Assembly: GCA_002706885.1 (NCBI GenBank)
Contig: PAKY01000084.1
Location: forward strand, 1 to 40,181
DNA: 40,181 bases
Direction of reading: 5' to 3'
DNA from: Phycisphaerae bacterium
GTDB taxonomy: Bacteria > Planctomycetota > Phycisphaerae > Phycisphaerales > UBA1924
In this document: positions 1 to 7,768 of the stretch, piece by piece
How positions within the stretch are numbered: position 1 is the first letter of the stretch
Layout: each line of letters begins with the position of its first letter
The notes under the pieces: model-generated
Told to the model about the DNA's origin: nothing
Databases searched by the model: none
The model's input: only the letters and a program-made list of their open reading frames with translations
Translations under genes and position numbers: made by a program

Positions 1-450
1 GCCGCTCTTGATCTCGATGGCGGTCGTGCCTTCAGCGGTCGCGCGGTCGAGGCGTTCGACGAGAAGGTCGGTGAGTTCGGCTTCGGTGGCCTCGCGGACG
101 GCGCGGACGGTGGACATGATGCCGCCGCCGCGTTCGAGGAGTTCGAGGTAGCTGGCGCCCTGCATGCGGGCCTGCCATTCGTCGAGACGGTCGCCCGCCC
201 AGCAGGCGTGGGTGTGGGCGTCGATGAAGGCGGGCATGACGACGCGGCCATCGGCGTCGATGGTGGTGGCGGCGTCGATGTTCTTTGCGGCGTCCGGCGC
301 GACGGCTTCGATGACATCGCCTCGGATGACGACGTCGCAGTTGTCGACCGCGGCGACGTCGGACATCGACGGGCCTCGAGAGGCGCCGGGTGGGCCGTCG
401 AGGGTGAGGACCCGCGCGCTTCGGATGGCGATCGACGCGGGGCTGGTCAC
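1..450 (-). CDS. hutI: Imidazolonepropionase, N-terminal part (cut by window edge)
   Basis: Hydrolyses 4-imidazolone-5-propionate to N-formimino-L-glutamate, the third step of histidine degradation; a cytoplasmic metal-dependent amidohydrolase. The minus-strand frame is open from a GTG at 448-450 to the left edge (150 codons). It shows an amidohydrolase N-terminus (SARVLTLDG), the metal-binding HxH in FIDAHTHACWAGDR (His79 and His81), then the family blocks GGGIMSTVRAVREAT (108-122) and GTTAIEIKSG (141-150), which in HutI continue into the conserved KSGYGL. The usual length is about 400 residues, so roughly the first third is here. The GTG start shares the bases GTGA with the hutG stop, a sign of translational coupling. 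Family identity is clear from the sequence; the start is chosen by that overlap. Confidence 0.93.
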   Translation of the reverse strand, partial: MTSPASIAIRSARVLTLDGPPGASRGPSMSDVAAVDNCDVVIRGDVIEAVAPDAAKNIDAATTIDADGRVVMPAFIDAHTHACWAGDRLDEWQARMQGASYLELLERGGGIMSTVRAVREATEAELTDLLVERLDRATAEGTTAIEIKSG

Positions 451-1328
451 GAGGGGTTCCGCTCGGCGAAGCCGCGCATGAATTCGAGGAGGAGACGCGC
501 GGCGAGGCGGCTCGATCGGCCCGAGGGGTCGAGCGTCGGGGCGAGTTCCATGATGTCGAAGCAGCGGACGCGTTCGCACTGGCCCGCGGCGTAGACCCAG
601 CGCGCGGCGGTGCGCGGGGCCCAGCCCGCGGGGTTCATCGCGCTGACGCCCGGGGCGTAGGCGGCGTCGATGACGTCGAGGTCGAAGCTGACGAAGAGAT
701 CGCCCTCGGGCCACTTGTCCTCGGGTTCGAACGGGTCGACGCGGCCGCCGTGGGCGGCGAACCAGTTGGTGTGTTCGGCGGTGTTCGCGTTGGGGTCGAG
801 GCCGTGCACGTGAAGCTCGGTGACCCCGCAGCGGTCTACGAGGCGGCGGAAGGGCATGCCGGAGCCTTCGGCGTCTCGGACGTCGAGGTGGGCGTCGAAG
901 TAGACGCCGACAAGCGGGTCGGGGCGTGATTGTGCAACGGCGCGGACGAAGGGGAAGGTGAGGTCGTGACCACCGCCGATAGCGACGGGGGTGAGGCCGG
1001 CGTCGATGAGGGCGGCGGTCGCTTCGGTGACGCGGTCGTGCGTTTCTTCGAGCGAGTCGCCCGCGAGGACGTCGCCCGCGTCGAACACGCGGGGCCATTT
1101 CCAGGTGGAGGGGTTGGCGACGCCGTATCCGCGGAGGGCCTGTCGAAGGGCCCAGGGACCGCCGGCGGCGCCCGGGCGGCCGTGATTCATGGCAACGCCC
1201 GTGTCATCGGCGAGGCCGATGACGCCGATCTGACAGCCGCGGGGGTCTTCGACGCTCCACGAGGCGAGGAAGCGGCTTGGGTCGACTTCGGTCAGCGGCT
1301 CGGCGGGTTGGACGTGGGGGACTCGCAT
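447..1328 (-). CDS. hutG: Formimidoylglutamase (arginase/ureohydrolase family)
   Basis: Splits N-formimino-L-glutamate into L-glutamate and formamide, the last step of the four-enzyme hut route. The 293-residue protein has the ureohydrolase binuclear manganese motifs: GGGHD (118-122, ligand His121), DAHLD (145-149, ligands Asp145, His147, Asp149) and SFDLDVID (214-221, ligands Asp216 and Asp218). All six expected ligands are present. Length fits the family (about 300). It lies 26 bases after hutU and overlaps hutI by four bases, so it belongs to the hutU-hutG-hutI transcription unit. Agmatinase or arginase would share these motifs; the assignment to HutG rests mainly on the hut neighbours. 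Arginase-type HutG releases formamide rather than using the HutF deiminase route. Confidence 0.93.
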   Translation of the reverse strand: MRVPHVQPAEPLTEVDPSRFLASWSVEDPRGCQIGVIGLADDTGVAMNHGRPGAAGGPWALRQALRGYGVANPSTWKWPRVFDAGDVLAGDSLEETHDRVTEATAALIDAGLTPVAIGGGHDLTFPFVRAVAQSRPDPLVGVYFDAHLDVRDAEGSGMPFRRLVDRCGVTELHVHGLDPNANTAEHTNWFAAHGGRVDPFEPEDKWPEGDLFVSFDLDVIDAAYAPGVSAMNPAGWAPRTAARWVYAAGQCERVRCFDIMELAPTLDPSGRSSRLAARLLLEFMRGFAERNPS

Positions 1329-1354
1329 TTCGCCAGCTTACCCGGGCGTCGCTT

Positions 1355-3106
1355 CTAGGGGCGCATGAGCGGGACCTTGGCGCCGCGGTCGCGGGCGCAG
1401 TGGATGGCGTCCTCATAGCCGGCGTCGGCGTGTCGGAAGATGCCCATGGCGGGGTCGTTGGTGAGGACACGGCGGAGGCGTTCGGCGGCTTCGGGCGTCC
1501 CGTCGGCGACGATGACCTGTCCGGCGTGCTGGCTGAAGCCGATGCCGACGCCACCGCCGTGATGGAGGCTGACCCAGCTTGCGCCGCTGGCGACGTTGAC
1601 CATGGCGTTGAGGAGGGGCCAGTCGCTGACGGCGTCGGTGCCGTCGAGCATGGATTCGGTCTCGCGGTTGGGGCTGGCTACGGATCCGCAATCGAGGTGA
1701 TCGCGTCCGATGACGATGGGGGCGCTGACGGCGCCGCGTTCGACGAGCCCGTTGAAGAGCAGGCCTGCGCGGTCGCGTTCGCGGTACCCAAGCCAGCAAA
1801 TGCGCGCGGGGAGGCCCTGGAAGCCGAAGCGGGGCTCGCAGGCGTCGAGGTCGCCCGCGAGGAGGGCGTCGGGGTTGGCGTGGCAGGAGAGGATCCAGCG
1901 GCGGAGGCCTTCGTCGTTCGGGAAGAGATCGAGGATGGCCTTGTCGGTCTGGTAGATATCGCGGGCGTCGCCTGAGAGGGCGACCCAGCGGAAGGGACCG
2001 CGGCCCTCGCAGAACTGTGGGCGGATGTAGGCGGGGACGAAGCCCGGGAAGGCAAAGGCGTCTTCGTAGCCGTGGTCGAGGGCGCGCTGGCGGATGTTGT
2101 TTCCGTAGTCGAAGGTGATGGCGCCGCGCTCCTGGAGGGCGACCATGGCGCGGACGTGGCGCTCCATGGTGGCGAGGCTGAGGCGCTGGAAGGCGTCGGG
2201 GTCGACGCTGCGCATCTCTTCGGCTTCGCAGGTGCACATCTCGGCGGGGACGTAGCCCTCGAGGGGGTCGTGGGCGGAGGTCTGGTCGGTGAGGACGTCG
2301 GGGGTGATCTCGCGCTCGAGGAGTCGGTCGAGGAGTTCGACGGCGTTGCAGTGGACGCCGATCGACACGGCGTTCTGTGCCTTGGCCTGCTCGACGGCGC
2401 GGTCGATGGCTTCGTCGACGTCGTGGATGAGCTCGTCGAGATAGCGGTCGTGGAGGCGGCGATCGAGGCGCTTGTGGTCGACGTCTGCGATGAGGGCCGT
2501 GCCGCCGCACATGGTGATGGCGAGGGGCTGGGCGCCGCCCATGCCGCCGCAGCCGGCGGTGACGCAGAGTCGGCCCTTGAGGTCGCCGTCGAAGTGGGCG
2601 CGGCCGCACTGGGCGAAGGTCTCGTAGGTGCCCTGGAGGATGCCCTGGGTGCCGATGTAGATCCAAGAGCCGGCGGTCATCTGGCCGAACATCATGAGGC
2701 CCTTGGCGGCGAGCTCGTCGAACTTCTCCTGGGTGGCCCAGTGGGGGACGAGGTTGGAGTTGGCGATGAGGACGCGCGGGGCGTCGGCGTGGGTGCGGAT
2801 GACGCCGACGGGCTTGCCCGACTGAACGAGAAGCGTTTCGTCGGCGTCCATCGAGCGGAGGGTGGCGACGATGGCGTCGAAGGCTTCCCATGAGCGCGCG
2901 GCCTGACCGCGTCCGCCGTAGACGATGAGTCGGGCGGGGTCTTCGGCGACCTCGGGGTCGAGGTTGTTCATGAGCATGCGCATCGCGGCCTCGGCGGCCC
3001 ATGACTTGCACGTGCGTTCGACGCCTCGGGGCGCTCGGACGGTTCGATGCTTGCCGTTGTTGTCGGCGTGGGTCGTCGTCGGCGCGTCAAGCGTCGTGCT
3101 GATCAT
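1355..3106 (-). CDS. hutU: Urocanate hydratase
   Basis: Converts urocanate to 4-imidazolone-5-propionate with tightly bound NAD+, in the cytoplasm. The 583-residue protein carries the family signatures: [11 protein letters not shown] (62-72), [12 protein letters not shown] (95-106), [10 protein letters not shown] (117-125), [19 protein letters not shown] (146-164), the glycine-rich NAD-binding stretch [13 protein letters not shown] (182-194), and [14 protein letters not shown] (431-444) with the active-site cysteine at Cys437. Most homologues have Gly where this one has Arg442 (CWLGYGER), a small difference. The N-terminus is about 20 residues longer than typical, with a polar, Thr-rich lead. 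The ATG at 3104-3106 has GGAGA about eight bases upstream. A 124-base gap separates it from hutH, so it may have its own promoter. Confidence 0.96.
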   Translation of the reverse strand: MISTTLDAPTTTHADNNGKHRTVRAPRGVERTCKSWAAEAAMRMLMNNLDPEVAEDPARLIVYGGRGQAARSWEAFDAIVATLRSMDADETLLVQSGKPVGVIRTHADAPRVLIANSNLVPHWATQEKFDELAAKGLMMFGQMTAGSWIYIGTQGILQGTYETFAQCGRAHFDGDLKGRLCVTAGCGGMGGAQPLAITMCGGTALIADVDHKRLDRRLHDRYLDELIHDVDEAIDRAVEQAKAQNAVSIGVHCNAVELLDRLLEREITPDVLTDQTSAHDPLEGYVPAEMCTCEAEEMRSVDPDAFQRLSLATMERHVRAMVALQERGAITFDYGNNIRQRALDHGYEDAFAFPGFVPAYIRPQFCEGRGPFRWVALSGDARDIYQTDKAILDLFPNDEGLRRWILSCHANPDALLAGDLDACEPRFGFQGLPARICWLGYRERDRAGLLFNGLVERGAVSAPIVIGRDHLDCGSVASPNRETESMLDGTDAVSDWPLLNAMVNVASGASWVSLHHGGGVGIGFSQHAGQVIVADGTPEAAERLRRVLTNDPAMGIFRHADAGYEDAIHCARDRGAKVPLMRP

Positions 3107-3159
3107 GCTCGCGATCTCCGCTGCGCTGTGGCCGCATCCGATGCGTCCGTCATCTTGCA

Positions 3160-3188
3160 GTAGTACATCGAAGCGCGTCGGAACTCAA
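3160..3188 (-). promoter_or_regulatory. Possible promoter for hutU-hutG-hutI
   Basis: On the minus strand a TTGAGT (3183-3188) is followed after exactly 17 bases by TACTAC (3160-3165), which lies about 55 bases before the hutU ATG. The -35 match is fair (four of six bases) and the -10 match is weak (three of six). A second CTTGAG lies just upstream of the -35, making a direct repeat. It is the best sigma-70-like candidate in the hutH-hutU gap, but it is only a consensus match. Confidence 0.25.
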
Positions 3189-3230
3189 GGCTCAAGGGCG
3201 GGAGCGCGTGGTATTCAGCGTCGCGACCGA

Positions 3231-4781
3231 TCAGTGGTCATCGATGTTGACCATCTGCTCGTCAAACGCGCCGTCTGTGATCAATCGCTCGATCGCCTTG
3301 ATGTCGGGAGCGGGGGGGCGGTCGGCCTGGAGAGCTGGGACGACGGCGCGGATGGTCGCGTGCGCGGTTTCGATTCGGTGACCGGAACGGAGTGGTCGGT
3401 GGGCTTCAATGGCCTGGGCGGCGCAGAGAAGCTCGATGGCGATGACGGAGGTGGCGAGGGACAGCGCGCGGTCCGCTTTCGCGGCCGATCGGGGGCCGAA
3501 GGAGTTGTAGTCCTCCATGCCGGCGCTGGTTGGGATGTTCGAGACTGACGCGGGGGCGGCGAGGCCGACGAGTTCGTTGCAGCACGCGGCGGCGGCGTAC
3601 TGGGGGATCATGTACCCCGAATGGAGGCCCGGTTCGGGGCTGAGGTAGGGGCGCAGGCCGGCGTCGGGGTCGAAGGCGGAGATCATGTGGTAGGTGCGAC
3701 GTTCGCTGATGCCCGCGACGTGGCTGAGGCAGATGGCCATGACGTCGAGGGGGATGGCGACGGGCATGCCGTGGAAGTTGCCCGCGGAGATGATCTGCGC
3801 GGGGCGGCCCGTGCCGTCGCCTCCGAAGACGAGGGGGTTGTCGGTGACGGCGCCGAGCTCGGCTTCGAGCGAGCGGCGGCAGTGGGTGGCCATGTCGAGC
3901 GCAGCGCCGAGGACGATGGGGGCGCAGCGGATGGAGTAGGGGTCCTGCACGCGGGGGTCGTCGGCGTTGGCGTGGCTCGGGACGATCTCGCTGCCGATGA
4001 GCAGTTCGCGGAGGCGCGCGGCGATGGCGGCGGGGCCTGGCTGGTTGCGGGCGACGTAGACGCGCGGGTCGAGCGAGGCGTCGGTGCCGCGGCAGGCGTC
4101 GAGGGACATCGCGGCGGCGAGGCAGGCGGCGGGGAAGAGGCGTTCGAAGCGCATCCAGAGCAGCGCGAAGCGGGCGGCCATGAGGTGGGTGCCGTTGATG
4201 AGGGCGAGGCCCTCCTTGGCTTCGAGCTCGACGGGCTCGAGGCCGGCGGCGCGCATGGCTTCGGCGCCGGGGATTGTCTTGCCGTTGACGCGTGCTTCGC
4301 CCTCGCCGATGAGGACGAGCGCGATGTGGGCGAGGGGGGCGAGGTCGCCCGAGGCGCCGACGGAGCCGACCTCGGGGACCGAGGGGGTGACGCCCGCGTT
4401 GAGCATGTCGATGAGGCGTTCGACGACGACGACGCGGACGCCGCTGTGGCCGCGGCTGAGCGAGGCGGCGAGGAGGAGCATGGTGGCGCGGACGACGTCG
4501 TCGGGCAGGGGGTCGCCGAGGCCCGAGGCGTGTGAGCGGACGAGGTTGCGTTGGAGGTCGCGGAGCTTGCTCTGGGTGATGCGCTGGCGGGAGAAGGAGC
4601 CGAAGCCGGTGTTGACGCCGTAGTGGGGCTCGTTGTCGTCGGCGGCGGTCTCGAGGGCGGCGCGTGAGGCTTCGATGGCGGCGCGGGCCTGGTCGGTGAG
4701 CGCGACGGGGGCGCCGTGGGCGACGGCGTGGACGTCGGTGGGGGTGAGGGGGGCGGTGGTGAGGGGGAGGGGGTGTGTCAT
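3231..4781 (-). CDS. hutH: Histidine ammonia-lyase
   Basis: Removes ammonia from L-histidine to give trans-urocanate, the entry step of the pathway; a cytoplasmic homotetramer in the known family. The 516-residue protein has the Ala-Ser-Gly triad that cyclises to the MIO electrophile at 143-145 (GSVGASGDLAPLAH), the N-terminal YGVNTGFG (54-61) with catalytic Tyr54, and the downstream blocks KEGLALINGTH and QDPYSIRC. Length matches HutH (about 510). HIS rather than PHE/TYR lyase is inferred from the adjacent hutU, hutG and hutI. It is the first gene of the minus-strand hut set and is divergent from the secreted-protein gene at 4880, with fewer than 100 bases between them. Confidence 0.96.
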   Translation of the reverse strand: MTHPLPLTTAPLTPTDVHAVAHGAPVALTDQARAAIEASRAALETAADDNEPHYGVNTGFGSFSRQRITQSKLRDLQRNLVRSHASGLGDPLPDDVVRATMLLLAASLSRGHSGVRVVVVERLIDMLNAGVTPSVPEVGSVGASGDLAPLAHIALVLIGEGEARVNGKTIPGAEAMRAAGLEPVELEAKEGLALINGTHLMAARFALLWMRFERLFPAACLAAAMSLDACRGTDASLDPRVYVARNQPGPAAIAARLRELLIGSEIVPSHANADDPRVQDPYSIRCAPIVLGAALDMATHCRRSLEAELGAVTDNPLVFGGDGTGRPAQIISAGNFHGMPVAIPLDVMAICLSHVAGISERRTYHMISAFDPDAGLRPYLSPEPGLHSGYMIPQYAAAACCNELVGLAAPASVSNIPTSAGMEDYNSFGPRSAAKADRALSLATSVIAIELLCAAQAIEAHRPLRSGHRIETAHATIRAVVPALQADRPPAPDIKAIERLITDGAFDEQMVNIDDH

Positions 4782-4866
4782 TTGGGGTGTTGTAGCAGGG
4801 GATGGCAGGGGTGGTGACGTTTCGATACGGTATGAGAGGGCGAACTACGCCTCTGAGACAAGCATC

Positions 4867-4879
4867 GGAGGTGAAGGAA
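4867..4879 (+). promoter_or_regulatory. Strong ribosome binding site that fixes the start at 4880
   Basis: The bases GGAGGTGAAGGAA lie directly before the ATG at 4880. The preceding in-frame ATG at 4802 has no such site and would place 26 charged residues before the hydrophobic signal sequence. The internal ATG is therefore the likely start. Confidence 0.75.
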
Positions 4880-7657
4880 ATGCTGCTTCGCATCGTCGCG
4901 ATTGGTGCTCAACTCGCAATCTGGAATGTGGCGGGCGGCCAGATTCGAAACACCAGCCTGACTCAGTCGTATTCATCCGAGTACACAATGTCTGCAACGC
5001 AGGGGCAAACGATTTGTACCGTGGCGGATCAAGGAGGTGGAAACCTCGTCGGCCCTACGGACGACGGATCGCTTTGTGCAACCGGGTCGTTCGAGGCAAG
5101 CGCCGCTGCGACTACCAATCTGAATAGCTTCTTTGGGTCGATCGGTGATATTCTTGAGTTTGAGTTTCACGCAGCGATCTCGGGTACGTCACCTGACGCC
5201 CCAAATGGAGTCTCCAGCATCTCCGGGTCTCTAGCAGGTGGCGGACGTGCCACATTCGTTTTAACAACGTGGGCACAATTTGAAGTTGCTACATCCTCCA
5301 CTGGAGATGGCGAGCTGGTTATCACGGGGCCTTGCGAGTCATCCGCGTCCATTGTTCGCCAGTCGATAAGTAGTTCGTCTAGCAAAGGGCTGCGCACATT
5401 TTGGCCTGGTACTTATGAAGTTACCTTTGGCACAAAACTATATCGGTCTTCTCACGGAACCCTTGGTAAAGTTCGCGCCAGCGCAACGCATTCGATAATT
5501 CTAGATCGTGCCACAAGAGAGGCACCTGGTAATATCTTCGGCGCTCCGTTTATTGATATTAACAATGACACCCTCGCAACGATCGACGACCTCGTTGACT
5601 GGTTCATCTCGCCAGTTGATGCAAATGCTGATGGTGTAATTGACAGTTATGATCGAGATTGGATTGTCTATTGGTTGCGACTTTCGGATGTCCAAGTTTC
5701 GGACTGTGACAAAAATGGCATCCCTGATGTGTTGGAAATAGAGGCGGATCCGCTGCTTGATCTAGATGATGATAATTTTCTAGATATATGTCAATCTGCG
5801 TCGATGCTAGTAATTGAACAGCCGACCACTATTGAGGCTGGGAGCTTTGGATCACATGTAGCAATAATAAATAATCAGCTTCTGGTTGGAGGCGGTCGAT
5901 CGGTCAACGGCGCGAAGACCGGGGGTCTCGCAGTCTATCGTCTTGATGGATCAGGTGCACCGACGCTTTCGCAGGTTATTGAGTTGCAGTCGCCAGTGTT
6001 TGCGTTTGCAGACGTCGTTTATTCGAATGAACAATGGGTAATCGCGTCTGCGAGTCGCGATGGCGGATTCGGTGGCTTCGTGCTATTTGAGTGGCAGTCA
6101 TCTGGACTGTTATCGCTTGTCGATTCTCAGGACGATGCCTTCTCCGGCGGGGCGCGTCTCGCTGGTCTTACAGACCATGGATTGGCTGTAACGTCCGGGA
6201 GTCGCGACGGTCGTGGGCGCCTCGGTGCGTATTTGCTCTCAGGCACTGGTATCGGGCCGAGGATCGAGCTGACTGCGGGCTCGCCGGGGGGGCGATTCGA
6301 CGTCGGGATGGGCACGGGTCAATCGTTCATAGTCACAGATAGTGGAATTGGCGTCTTCGGAAATTTTTCTCGTAGTCGAGTTCGTGAATTAGATCCCGAA
6401 GGGCATGTCGCTTCTACGCTAGAGTTTCGACAGAATAACCAGATTGATGACCGAAATCGTTCAGTAGCAAGTAGTTCGATCGATGGCAACTGGTCTGTCA
6501 TCGTAAATAGTCATTCGTCGGCGACTGGCACTTGGGCCCACGAGCGGGTGGGCGACAGGTGGATTGAGCGACAGAAGCTTCCATATATCAGCGGGGCGAG
6601 GCCGAGGCTACGATATCCATATCTTCTGATGCAGACTGCGGGCGAGATTGTCGTTTATGAGGTTGGCTCAGATGGGATCTGGTCACAAGTTCGTAAGCTC
6701 GCAGCTCCTGCGTCCACATCGTTTGCTAGCACGGCAGATATCCAGTTTCCTCAATTAGCGGTCCGCAGCCGACAGGACGGCTTAGCTGAACGAGTCTTGC
6801 TGTACGATCTGTTACTTGGCGGCGTTTCTGACTGTGATGGCAATCGCCGTCCTGATGAGTTTGAGATTAAGTTCGGGCAGGTAGTGGACTCGAATTCTGA
6901 CTGGATTCTCGACTCATGTCAGCCCTGTGTTATTGCCAACCGAGAAGGTATAGAAGCAGATGTAAATGCCTTTGATGTACTAGCATTTTTGAACGAGTTC
7001 AATGATCGAAATGTGGCTGCTGACCTTGAACTTCCAGTCGGTATATTTGATGCATCTGACACTGCGGCATTTCTCGAACTTGCGATCGAGTGCATTCAGA
7101 GGCAGGTTCACGTTGACGATCTAGAAGACATTGCCGAAGATAACGCTGTGGTTGAACTTCGTGAGGTTGCTGGTGTTGCTATCGCGATGAAAAGCACATT
7201 AGGTACTAGCTTTCGCTCGTGCACATATGGTGATAGTACGCCGACGGCGTTTAATGATCAGGCTCGAGGCCCGAACGTTCCGTTTGATTTCGACTCTGCC
7301 GTTCTTGGAAAGCGATTCATCTCAACGCTGGAGCCTCTTGCTGATACGCGATTGGGCCGGGCGTACATGGAGCTCGTATTCGAGATGTCGGAGCCCGTAG
7401 CGGCGTTTGGTTTTACCACAATGGACGTGCTACAGAAGGGGCAGCCGTTTCAGGATTTTCTGATACTTGCCGCCTTCGATGAAGCTGGAGAATTGGTTGC
7501 CACTCAGCGCCGTGACGGCGAACAGGGTCCAAGCGGAATTCAGTTGGATTGGTTCGTTGAGGACCCGAAGGCTCGGATTGTTCGTGTTACGCTTGGGGGA
7601 TCACTCACTCGAAACGCCCGCTATGGGGTCGACAATCTCCGCCTACGAGTGCGATGA
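4880..7657 (+). CDS. Low-GC secreted multi-module protein with EF-hand/dockerin-like repeats
   Basis: A predicted exported protein of 925 residues, specific function unknown. It starts with a hydrophobic signal segment (about residues 1-20, MLLRIVAIGAQLAIWNVAGG). A beta-rich region follows, then a dockerin-like pair of calcium loops (DINNDTLATIDDL from 226, and DANADGVIDSYDRD), then DCDKNGIPD (275-283), a long middle region with repeated short strands that resembles a beta-propeller, DCDGNRRPDEFEI (651-663), a degenerate segment ADVNAFDVLAFLNEF near 693, and a C-terminal beta-sandwich-like domain ending in YGVDNLRLRVR. Planctomycete surface proteins often carry DCNGNGIPDECEI-type repeats; here several acidic and cysteine positions have drifted. 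GC content and codon use are far from the neighbours: many A/T-ending codons, and 32% and 52% GC in two rows counted by hand. This suggests recent acquisition or relaxed selection. Confidence 0.85.
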   Translation: MLLRIVAIGAQLAIWNVAGGQIRNTSLTQSYSSEYTMSATQGQTICTVADQGGGNLVGPTDDGSLCATGSFEASAAATTNLNSFFGSIGDILEFEFHAAISGTSPDAPNGVSSISGSLAGGGRATFVLTTWAQFEVATSSTGDGELVITGPCESSASIVRQSISSSSSKGLRTFWPGTYEVTFGTKLYRSSHGTLGKVRASATHSIILDRATREAPGNIFGAPFIDINNDTLATIDDLVDWFISPVDANADGVIDSYDRDWIVYWLRLSDVQVSDCDKNGIPDVLEIEADPLLDLDDDNFLDICQSASMLVIEQPTTIEAGSFGSHVAIINNQLLVGGGRSVNGAKTGGLAVYRLDGSGAPTLSQVIELQSPVFAFADVVYSNEQWVIASASRDGGFGGFVLFEWQSSGLLSLVDSQDDAFSGGARLAGLTDHGLAVTSGSRDGRGRLGAYLLSGTGIGPRIELTAGSPGGRFDVGMGTGQSFIVTDSGIGVFGNFSRSRVRELDPEGHVASTLEFRQNNQIDDRNRSVASSSIDGNWSVIVNSHSSATGTWAHERVGDRWIERQKLPYISGARPRLRYPYLLMQTAGEIVVYEVGSDGIWSQVRKLAAPASTSFASTADIQFPQLAVRSRQDGLAERVLLYDLLLGGVSDCDGNRRPDEFEIKFGQVVDSNSDWILDSCQPCVIANREGIEADVNAFDVLAFLNEFNDRNVAADLELPVGIFDASDTAAFLELAIECIQRQVHVDDLEDIAEDNAVVELREVAGVAIAMKSTLGTSFRSCTYGDSTPTAFNDQARGPNVPFDFDSAVLGKRFISTLEPLADTRLGRAYMELVFEMSEPVAAFGFTTMDVLQKGQPFQDFLILAAFDEAGELVATQRRDGEQGPSGIQLDWFVEDPKARIVRVTLGGSLTRNARYGVDNLRLRVR

Positions 7658-7705
7658 TCGCTCGTGGAGGCCGCGTGTAAGAGGTCTCTTGTGCAATATG
7701 GTCCG

Positions 7706-7719
7706 ATAATATATATTAT
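7706..7719. repeat. 14-base AT-only perfect palindrome between convergent genes
   Basis: ATAATATATATTAT reads the same on both strands. It sits in the 111-base gap between the ends of the secreted-protein gene (7657) and proS (7769). It is exceptional in so GC-rich a sequence. There is no loop and no adjoining T-run, so it is not a standard intrinsic terminator. It may be a site for an AT-binding protein or simply part of the same low-GC segment as the gene before it. Confidence 0.5.
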
Positions 7720-7768
7720 GTAAAACGAGGCGTGATTTTTCGGGGATCACTGCGGACCCAGCCGTCGT

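Noticed and set aside
1413-3011. Long minus-strand frame of 532 codons inside the hutU region
   Set aside because: It is almost entirely Arg, Pro, His and Gly, the usual out-of-frame reading of GC-rich DNA, and overlaps a clear hutU.
3406-4893. Long Arg/Pro-rich frame over hutH
   Set aside because: Shadow of hutH; composition is typical of a wrong frame in high-GC DNA.
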